NCBI GenBank assembly: GCA_016783995.1
Contig: JADHVN010000090.1
Location: forward strand, 1-5,838
Reading direction: 5' to 3'
Source: Actinomycetota bacterium
Lineage (GTDB): Bacteria; Actinomycetota; Humimicrobiia; Humimicrobiales; Humimicrobiaceae
DNA length: 5,838 nucleotides
The translations under genes were made by a program, and so were the position numbers. Numbering within the stretch: the stretch's first letter is position 1; every line of letters begins with the position of its first letter. Under the pieces are notes generated by a model. That model made no database searches and was not told the origin of the DNA. It worked only from the letters and a program-made list of their open reading frames with translations. Shown one piece after another: positions 1-3,800 of the stretch.

Positions 1-155
1 GGCACCCCAAAAGCTAAAAATTGCCCTGATTTTTACCTCTAAAACTTCCATTTAGAAAATGGTCTTGAAAGTTAATGTTAAAATGTTGCCATTTTTTAAG
101 GTATTTGGGGTAAAATTGGTAGAAGATGATTAATCGCTGTCATTTATATTACTTT
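1..155. other. Left-edge non-coding segment with small inverted repeats
   Basis: No coding region is visible here. Three small symmetries are. ACCCCAAA (4-11) is the exact inverse of TTTGGGGT (104-111). CCATTT/AAATGG (48-53 with 57-62) can form a hairpin with a 3-nt loop. AAAATG/CATTTT (80-85 with 90-95) has the loop TTGC and is followed by two more Ts. The last could be a weak terminator for a gene left of the window, but its stem is entirely A/T-rich. The outer 8-bp inverse pair could be the edge of another degraded insertion. Neither reading is firm. Confidence 0.3.
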
Positions 156-184
156 TTTACTAAAATATTTAAAAATTGTATAAT
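156..184 (+). promoter_or_regulatory. Sigma-70 promoter of the exported-protein gene
   Basis: A perfect -10 hexamer TATAAT (179-184) lies 17 bp downstream of TTTACT (156-161), which matches the TTGACA consensus at 4 of 6 positions. Initiation would fall near 191, giving a leader of about 33 nt that contains the GGAGG ribosome binding site at 215-219. Spacing and orientation suit the gene starting at 224. This is a sequence-only prediction. Confidence 0.6.
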
Positions 185-223
185 TGCAGTTAATATATTT
201 AATAATAATTCCCTGGAGGTATT

Positions 224-1321
224 ATGAGAAAAAATAAATTATATGTATTTCTTTCTATCTTAACAATTATCTTCCTTTTTACCACAGCTGCAATATGTAC
301 TCAGTGTGGTACAAAAGCAGAGGAAGTATTAGAACCACCAGGCACAGAACCAGGAGGGGAACAGCCCTCAGGTACTGAACCAGGTGAGACTCCACCAGGA
401 GATGAACCACCAGGAGATGAACCACCACCAGGAGATGAACCACCAGACGAAGAGAATAATCCTCCAGTTATAGAAGTGGTTATTGCCAATGGTGTAACTA
501 TTGAAGCAGGAGATGAAGTAATTACGATTACTGGGAATAGTATAAATTTTGAAGTACAGGCTTCAGATCCTGATGATGACGAATTGCTATACACGGCTAC
601 TGACAATTTGGGTAATATAATGGAAGTAATAAAAATTGATAATAATCATGCCCAATTTGGCTGGGTAGCGCCGGAAACAGCTGGTAATTATGATGTAACA
701 ATAGCTGCATCAGATGAAGAAGAGGCAGCAGATACGAGGGTTATACCTGTAAGCGTGGGGCATGAAGAAGGAGGAAGCGGTGGTTATGTACAAGATGATG
801 TAACAGTAGTGCCTGATCCTGCTTTAAGTGGAAATATAGGTGAAAGTAGAGTAGTATCGCTTGCAAGTGGAAGTGGTACAGCACCTAGTATATATGTGGG
901 CGATTCTGCTGATGGTAGCAATGTTAAAGGTTATCTAAGCTTTAATGTAAATGATTTATCAGGAAAAACTGTTGTAGAGGCAGAAGTAGTTATCACACAT
1001 TTTGGCCGTACAGGTGATCCAACAACACTTCTTGGTAGTGATTTAGATTTTTATGCTGTAAATTACGGTGACTCACTAGATGGAAGTGACTACAGGACAG
1101 GCAGTTATACACATCTGACAAGTATGGCACCAGAGCGTACAAGTTTTACCATTTCGGGTAGCGAGCTAATAGAAGAAATCCAGGAAGTTTTAGATGATCC
1201 CGGAAGAGATAATTTTCAATTAAAATTGCTTTTCCAAAATGCTAACACTAATAGGGATCCTGATGGTTTTGAAATTATATTAAGCAATGTCAGCTTATTT
1301 ATCACTTACTATCCAGCATAA
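224..1321 (+). CDS. Exported protein: Pro-rich linker, Ig/cadherin-like domain, DNRLRE-like C-terminus
   Basis: This is a 365-residue secreted or surface protein of unknown specific function. It starts at ATG 224, four bases after GGAGG (215-219). Residues 1-24 form a Sec signal peptide: basic RKNK, a hydrophobic core at about 6-24, then Cys25 and Cys28. The residues before Cys25 (A-A-I) do not make a proper lipobox, so lipid anchoring is doubtful. Residues 37-81 are a Pro/Gly/Asp/Glu linker with repeated PPGDE units. Residues about 80-178 resemble an Ig, PKD or cadherin-like beta-sandwich (ASDPDDDELLY, then AGNYDVTIAASDEE). Residues about 185-365 resemble the DNRLRE/CBM96-type beta-sandwich found on extracellular proteins (the GYLSFNVNDL motif, A-E-V-V-I strands, and a closing FEIILSNVSLFITY). 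That family often binds polysaccharide or stabilises cell-surface proteins. No catalytic motif is visible. A role in adhesion or carbohydrate binding is inferred. It has its own promoter and appears monocistronic. Confidence 0.85.
   Translation: MRKNKLYVFLSILTIIFLFTTAAICTQCGTKAEEVLEPPGTEPGGEQPSGTEPGETPPGDEPPGDEPPPGDEPPDEENNPPVIEVVIANGVTIEAGDEVITITGNSINFEVQASDPDDDELLYTATDNLGNIMEVIKIDNNHAQFGWVAPETAGNYDVTIAASDEEEAADTRVIPVSVGHEEGGSGGYVQDDVTVVPDPALSGNIGESRVVSLASGSGTAPSIYVGDSADGSNVKGYLSFNVNDLSGKTVVEAEVVITHFGRTGDPTTLLGSDLDFYAVNYGDSLDGSDYRTGSYTHLTSMAPERTSFTISGSELIEEIQEVLDDPGRDNFQLKLLFQNANTNRDPDGFEIILSNVSLFITYYPA
392..439 (+). repeat. In-gene tandem repeat coding for PPGDE units
   Basis: The 15-bp unit CCACCAGGAGATGAA occurs at 392-406 and 407-421. 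A third copy at 422-439 carries an extra CCA. The copies are identical at DNA level, codon for codon, so they probably arose by recent slippage or unequal exchange. They encode the proline-rich linker between the signal peptide and the first folded domain, and the copy number may vary between strains. Confidence 0.75.
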
Positions 1322-1335
1322 TAGATTTTAACATA

Positions 1336-1562
1336 GTGCTTAAATTTTGTGAGGAACTAAAAATAGCTAAATCGAAGTATTCTGCTATTGCAGTTATGCT
1401 AAGAAATTGTATATGACCAGAAGTTATATATTCAAGGTAAAAAAATCCTTGAAACCGTAGGAGATGAACATAACACAAGTTTTAAATTTACTGATCCTAA
1501 TTTTAGAGGAAATAGGTATTTAAAAACAGAAGAACAGGTTACAGTATTAAAAATTATATTAA
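1336..1562 (+). pseudogene. Possible frameshifted gene remnant, family not recognised
   Basis: This stretch between two genes carries no intact gene, but it reads like decayed coding sequence. From a GTG at 1336 one frame gives about 26 residues (LKFCEELKIAKSKYSAIAVM and so on) and stops at 1414-1416. A second frame is open from 1403. It gives Y-I-Q-G-K-K-I-L-E-T-V-G-D-E-H, then TSFKFTDPNFRGNRYLKTEE, and runs on without a stop to 1639, overlapping the next gene antisense. The second frame has coding-like composition but no usable start codon. A single shift near 1403-1413 would join the two. I do not recognise the family. It could also be chance in A+T-rich DNA, although the run rich in Gly, Asp and charged residues argues against that. 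Confidence 0.35.
1431..1453. repeat. Perfect 7-bp inverted repeat
   Basis: TTCAAGG (1431-1437) and CCTTGAA (1447-1453) are exact inverses separated by the 9-nt loop TAAAAAAAT. The hairpin lies inside the suspected gene remnant. There is no T-run after it, so it does not look like an intrinsic terminator on either strand. It may be a chance palindrome. Confidence 0.4.
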
Positions 1563-1574
1563 TCTTGATAATAT

Positions 1575-1853
1575 TTATTTATCTTCATCCATCTTACTCA
1601 TTACTTCTTTTATTTTTCGTTCTTCCCATTGCTTGCTAGGGAATTTAGAAAAAACAAATACACCCATTCCATGAAAAAAAAGTCCTATACCCCATCCCAT
1701 AAGTGGCCAATAAAACCACAATACACCTGGACTTGTAACCAGGTTTATTATAACTAATACTATATTTACACATACATAAACAATCAGATGTGTATAAAAA
1801 CCTTTAATTTCTTCTACTCTTTTTTTAGCCTTTTCATATTTTTCGTCTACCAT
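1575..1853 (-). CDS. 2TM domain-containing small membrane protein
   Basis: This 92-residue integral membrane protein has the arrangement of the 2TM domain family (PF13239). A charged amphipathic N-terminal helix (residues 3-18, KYEKAKKRVEEIKG) leads into transmembrane helix 1 (about 20-40, FYTHLIVYVCVNIVLVIINL). A short S-P-G turn follows, then helix 2 (about 45-68, including WPLMGWGIGLFFHGMGVF) and a charged tail. The H-L-x-x-Y, V-N-x-x-L-x-x-I-N-L, W-P-L-x-G-W-G-I-G-L and H-G-x-x-V-F pattern is characteristic of the family. Both termini are probably cytoplasmic. The molecular function is unknown; in some proteins this domain is attached to histidine kinases or LytTR regulators. ATG 1853 is preceded by AGGAGG (1865-1860) with a 6-nt gap, so the start is firm. 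No convincing promoter is visible in the roughly 40 bp before element A begins. Confidence 0.88.
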   Translation of the reverse strand: MVDEKYEKAKKRVEEIKGFYTHLIVYVCVNIVLVIINLVTSPGVLWFYWPLMGWGIGLFFHGMGVFVFSKFPSKQWEERKIKEVMSKMDEDK

Positions 1854-1859
1854 TTGTAA

Positions 1860-1865
1860 CCTCCT
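1860..1865 (-). promoter_or_regulatory. Ribosome binding site of the 2TM gene
   Basis: AGGAGG on the minus strand is a full Shine-Dalgarno match six bases before the ATG at 1853. It fixes the start of the 92-residue reading frame. Confidence 0.8.
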
Positions 1866-1893
1866 ATCTTAATATAGTTAATAAAACAAATTA

Positions 1894-1916
1894 AAATTTA
1901 TTGATAATTCCTCCCA
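1894..1916 (+). repeat. Left inverted repeat of element A
   Basis: AAATTTATTGATAATTCCTC followed by CCA. Aligned with the reverse complement of 3438-3462 it differs by two single-base gaps and one substitution (AAATTTA, TTGATAA and CTCCCA are shared in order). Some similarity continues inward (CCCATAAAGAAAT against CCCAATAGTAAAAT). A+T-rich sequence makes chance matches easier, but the CTCCCA block and shared order make homology likely. Confidence 0.6.
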
Positions 1917-1944
1917 TAAAGAAATCATATTTATTGAGATTAAA

Positions 1945-2130
1945 GCTAAGTGAAGGTACCCACTTGTAAGTAAGATCACATCTACCCTATCATGTCTTCC
2001 GGGGTATTTACCTTTAAGTAAATCCCTTACAATACTTCGTTCGATGTTTTGATCTTAAAGTGGGGGTTCCAATTCTCGTTTACGGGGTCGTATAAATACG
2101 CCCTACGGAGGCACCAGAATCCCCCACCAA
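1945..2130. ncRNA. Candidate bridge RNA (seekRNA) of element A
   Basis: This GC-richer island beyond the 3' end of the transposase folds by hand into three units. Hairpin I is AAGTG/CACTT (1948-1952 with 1961-1965). Domain II is a 12-bp stem, TAAGATCACATC (1971-1982) with GATGT plus GATCTTA (2043-2047, 2051-2057), interrupted by a 3-nt bulge. It encloses internal-loop strands 1983-2001 and 2027-2042 and a terminal hairpin (2002-2011 with 2018-2026, one bulged T). Domain III is GTGGGGG/CCCCCAC (2060-2066 with 2121-2127), then ATTCT/AGAAT, CGT/ACG, and a terminal GGG-CGTA/TACG-CCC hairpin (2085-2103). Two stem-loops with internal loops plus a small hairpin is the bridge-RNA plan, where the loops carry target and donor guides. 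Strand is unresolved: IS1111-type layout predicts minus, but three G-U extensions on the plus strand (1947-1966, 2001-2027, 2084-2104) and a 10-mer shared with element B favour plus. Confidence 0.62.
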
Positions 2131-2145
2131 GCTCTAATTTTAACC

Positions 2146-3408
2146 CTAAGCTACCTCTTGGGCAACCATACTTTTCAAAACTTCTTCAGGGTCATAATAT
2201 TTCCTGTATTTTAAAAGAGCAAACATTATTCTAGCCAGCTTGCATTGCACTGCTACTACCATCTTCATTTTATTTTTTGTCTCTGCCTGATAGAAAAAGT
2301 ATTTCTTGATCTGGCTGTTTTTAGATATTGCTACTATTGCGCACTGATAAAGAAGACATCTAAGCCTATTGTTTCCTCTTTTTGATATCTTCTTTTTACC
2401 TTTCCTTATTCCTGAGGATATCTCAACAAGATTAAGCCCAGCCAGCTTTATTATCTCCTTTGCGCTTTTGTATTTTGAGATATCTCCAACCTCGCCTAAA
2501 AATCCGGCTGCGGTGACCACACCTACTCCTGGTATGCTCAAAAGGTATTTTGAATACTCTATCCTGTCCAGATAATATTTTAGTTTTTTATTTATGTAGG
2601 CAAGCTTTAGCTTCAGGTTTGAAATATCTTTCAGTATATAGGTTTTTTCCAGTACTGCTGCATCTATACCTGTGTTTATCCCTATGGAATCTCTGGCACA
2701 TTCTATAAGTTTTAGCACTTTAGAAGTACCTATCTTTCCTCTGCTTATCATTTTAATTTTTCCTGCAAAGGATAGGATATTTTCTTTAGCTACAACCTCT
2801 GGGAGAAAATAATTATCTATTAGGTACTCTGAGGTTGCCCCTAGCATGTCGCAAAATAGGCTCTCGTATTCAGGAAAATATTCATCTAGCAGTATTTTTA
2901 ATTTTGTCTTTTCCTTTACCAGGGATTTACTTACCTTAAGTCTTAACCTGTACATTCTTCTAATCTCCGCATAGATACCACCTGCCAGGTTAGGATCAAA
3001 GAAGTCCCCGTCTCTTACAAGTTTAGCGATAAGCAGGCTGTCTTTGGGATCTGTTTTAGTCTGGCTATTATCCTCTATTTCTTTTATCCTTTTTATATGA
3101 TATGGATTTACCAGAGCTAACTTGTATCCACTCCTGGATAGATAATGGGCTGCTGCTTTCCAGTAATGGCCTGATGGCTCCAGACCTATTACAGCTTTGG
3201 CTAAGTTGTTTTGTATCTTTGCTTCTTCAATTTTAGATATTGCCTTTTCCATACCATCTCTATTGTTAGAAAAACTAAATCCTTTACCTATCTCATAACC
3301 TCTTACATTAATAAACCGGCAGTAATGGTTTCTCTTTCCTACATCGATTCCAGCTACTAAAGTGTCATCACCGATTAAATCCAGCTTGGCTTTTTTCTTG
3401 GCCTTCAT
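2146..3408 (-). CDS. IS110/IS1111-family transposase (element A)
   Basis: This DEDD-type serine recombinase moves IS110-family elements under bridge-RNA guidance. Numbered from an in-frame upstream ATG at 3420, the RuvC-like domain has Asp26 (GIDVGK), Glu81 (GLEPSGHYW) and Asp124/Asp127 (KTDPKDS). A coiled-coil-like middle (about 140-290) follows. The C-terminal Tnp domain (about 293-365) contains IPGVGVVTA, EVGDISKYKSAK, and the block AGLNLVEISSG then KKISKRGNNRLR, with Ser336 the likely nucleophile. All expected catalytic residues are present, so it looks active. I prefer ATG 3408 (420 residues) because GGGAG (3418-3414) stands five bases before it, while ATG 3420 has no SD sequence. That SD is locked in a hairpin with the terminal repeat. 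The gene reads away from element B's transposase gene. Confidence 0.93.
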   Translation of the reverse strand: MKAKKKAKLDLIGDDTLVAGIDVGKRNHYCRFINVRGYEIGKGFSFSNNRDGMEKAISKIEEAKIQNNLAKAVIGLEPSGHYWKAAAHYLSRSGYKLALVNPYHIKRIKEIEDNSQTKTDPKDSLLIAKLVRDGDFFDPNLAGGIYAEIRRMYRLRLKVSKSLVKEKTKLKILLDEYFPEYESLFCDMLGATSEYLIDNYFLPEVVAKENILSFAGKIKMISRGKIGTSKVLKLIECARDSIGINTGIDAAVLEKTYILKDISNLKLKLAYINKKLKYYLDRIEYSKYLLSIPGVGVVTAAGFLGEVGDISKYKSAKEIIKLAGLNLVEISSGIRKGKKKISKRGNNRLRCLLYQCAIVAISKNSQIKKYFFYQAETKNKMKMVVAVQCKLARIMFALLKYRKYYDPEEVLKSMVAQEVA

Positions 3409-3410
3409 AT

Positions 3411-3446
3411 TTTCTCCCATCTATGTAATTTTACTATTGGGAGAAA
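3411..3446 (-). promoter_or_regulatory. Hairpin covering the ribosome binding site of the element A transposase
   Basis: On the minus-strand transcript, TTTCTCCCA (3446-3438) is exactly complementary to TGGGAGAAA (3419-3411), a 9-bp stem with an 18-nt loop. The 3' arm contains GGGAG, the Shine-Dalgarno of the ATG at 3408, and the first possible ATG (3420-3418) sits at the stem edge. The 5' arm is part of the element's right inverted repeat. Any transcript beginning outside that repeat could fold to hide the initiation site and keep transposase low. This resembles in principle the translational protection known in other insertion sequences. The function is inferred. Confidence 0.5.
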
Positions 3447-3462
3447 TTTATCAATTAAATTT
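3438..3462 (-). repeat. Right inverted repeat of element A
   Basis: On the plus strand it begins TGGGAGAAATTTATCAATTA and continues to 3462. It is the inverse partner of 1894-1916. It lies about 20 bp before the annotated coding region, so element A has almost no 5' non-coding DNA. The first nine bases also pair with the transposase ribosome binding site. Confidence 0.6.
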
Positions 3463-3569
3463 CAAGTTATCAATTTATTTGTTTATTACAGTATTCTCGT
3501 ATAATAAGATAATAAATTTTATTGATAAATTTTATTAATAATAATTGTTGATATAAAATATATAAATAT
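3463..3569. other. A+T-rich spacer between elements A and B
   Basis: No gene is visible. The sequence is almost wholly A and T. It holds a tandem repeat: ATAAATTTTATT at 3512-3523 and again at 3525-3536, separated by one G. TTGATAA or its inverse TTATCAA occurs at 3467-3473 and 3522-3528, echoing the same heptamer inside both inverted repeats of element A (1901-1907 and 3448-3454). It may be the original target DNA between two insertions, or it may include outer ends of one of them. Low sequence complexity limits interpretation. Confidence 0.5.
3512..3536. repeat. 13-bp tandem repeat
   Basis: Two exact copies of ATAAATTTTATT (3512-3523 and 3525-3536) are separated by a single G, giving a 13-bp period. 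They lie in the spacer between the two IS110-family elements. The repeat could bind a protein or be simple slippage in A+T-rich DNA. Confidence 0.6.
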
Positions 3570-3572
3570 AAC
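3545..3572 (+). promoter_or_regulatory. Weak candidate promoter for element B RNA and transposase
   Basis: TATAAC (3567-3572) matches the -10 consensus at five of six positions and lies 16 bp after TTGTTG (3545-3550), a poor -35. Several overlapping TATAAA strings occur nearby. Initiation near 3579 would start the RNA close to the first stem-loop. In IS110-type elements a stronger promoter may form only when the two ends join in the circular intermediate, which this linear sequence cannot show. Confidence 0.25.
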
Positions 3573-3589
3573 TAAATAAAGCTAAGCAG
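3570..3589 (+). repeat. Left inverted repeat of element B
   Basis: AACTAAATAAAGCTAAGCAG on the plus strand. The reverse complement of 5032-5050 is AACTAAATAAGTTAAGCAG, which differs by one gap and one substitution. The TAAGCAG block and the AACTAAATAA block keep their order and spacing, so this is unlikely to be chance. The repeat runs into the first stem of the candidate bridge RNA. Confidence 0.65.
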
Positions 3590-3743
3590 AAAGACAAATT
3601 GCTCCTCCTTTTGGCTGCTATTTAGGTAGACCAATTGCTAAAGACTATTGCTTTCTTGCTACTAACTACAGAGTAATTATCAGAATGATTTAGGCTCCAG
3701 AAACTGTGAGTACTAATTATAACGAGGCTTTACTACAAGTTAG
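3572..3743 (+). ncRNA. Candidate bridge RNA of element B
   Basis: The 5' non-coding region folds by hand into three consecutive units spanning 172 nt, close to the size reported for the IS621 bridge RNA (about 177 nt). Unit 1 pairs CTAAAT/ATTTAG (3572-3577 with 3620-3625), AGCAG/CTGCT (3585-3589 with 3615-3619) and AAAG/CTTT (3590-3593 with 3608-3611). Unit 2 pairs GTAG/CTAC (3626-3629 with 3659-3662), CAA/TTG and AAAG/CTTT (3640-3643 with 3651-3654). Unit 3 pairs CTAACT/AGTTAG (3662-3667 with 3738-3743) and AGTAA/TTACT (3672-3676 with 3730-3734). It then opens a 13 by 13 nt internal loop (3677-3689 and 3717-3729) capped by the hairpin 3690-3716. Such a stem, open loop and capped hairpin is the form of the target- and donor-binding loops. 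The RNA may extend to 3766. Confidence 0.6.
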
Positions 3744-3749
3744 AATTTT

Positions 3750-3766
3750 AAGCAGGAAAACTGCTT
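3750..3766 (+). other. Short hairpin ahead of the element B transposase
   Basis: AAGCAG (3750-3755) pairs with CTGCTT (3761-3766) around the loop GAAAA. The same AAGCAG is used at 3584-3589, where it pairs with CTGCT at 3615-3619, so the two hairpins could exchange partners. It could be the 3' boundary of the bridge RNA or a control point for reading into the transposase gene. There is no T-run, so a complete terminator is unlikely. Confidence 0.45.
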
Positions 3767-3787
3767 GGCCAATACAATCAAAAAGAG

Positions 3788-3793
3788 AAAGGA
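3788..3793 (+). promoter_or_regulatory. Ribosome binding site deciding the element B transposase start
   Basis: AAAGGA lies seven bases before the ATG at 3801, a normal spacing. An in-frame TTG at 3765 would add 12 residues and has AGCAGG eight bases upstream, but that site is half buried in the 3750-3766 hairpin. The first conserved motif (VGIDLAK) begins only seven residues after ATG 3801, which suits that start. Confidence 0.6.
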
Positions 3794-3800
3794 ACCAGTT

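Larger units (their letters stand above)
1894..3462 (-). mobile_element. IS110-family element A, IS1111-like layout
   Basis: This insertion sequence of about 1.57 kb is outlined by imperfect inverted repeats at 1894-1916 and 3438-3462. It contains a DEDD/serine transposase on the minus strand (2146-3408) and about 230 nt of structured non-coding DNA between the gene's 3' end and the left repeat. The other side is very short, with the repeat only about 20-30 bp before the start codon. A short 5' side, a long 3' non-coding side and inverted repeats near the ends are the features described for the IS1111 group. The exact termini cannot be fixed, because this family usually makes no obvious target duplication and its repeats lie slightly inside the ends. 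Confidence 0.65.

Noticed and set aside
290..310. Lipobox at Cys25 of the exported protein
   Set aside because: The residues before the cysteine (T-A-A-I) lack the small residue normally required at the position just before it, so I call a general Sec signal peptide instead.
301..606. A 101-codon minus-strand open frame rich in Ser, Gly and Pro
   Set aside because: It is the antisense shadow of the proline-rich linker of the exported protein.
2060..2127. tRNA-like reading of the GTGGGGG...CCCCCAC stem
   Set aside because: The 7-bp end stem is suggestive, but no TTCRA T-loop, D-arm or anticodon arm can be drawn on either strand, and the length is too short for a tRNA.
2049..2234. A 61-codon plus-strand open frame
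   Set aside because: It runs through the structured RNA region and antisense to the transposase of element A, has no ribosome binding site, and the translation looks like no protein.
3409..3420. ATG 3420 as start of the element A transposase
   Set aside because: No Shine-Dalgarno precedes it, while the in-frame ATG at 3408 has GGGAG five bases upstream. It is only four residues longer, so the alternative cannot be excluded.
3765..3800. TTG start adding 12 residues to the element B transposase
   Set aside because: The ATG at 3801 has a well-spaced AAAGGA and sits just before the first conserved motif, whereas the TTG lies in a hairpin arm.
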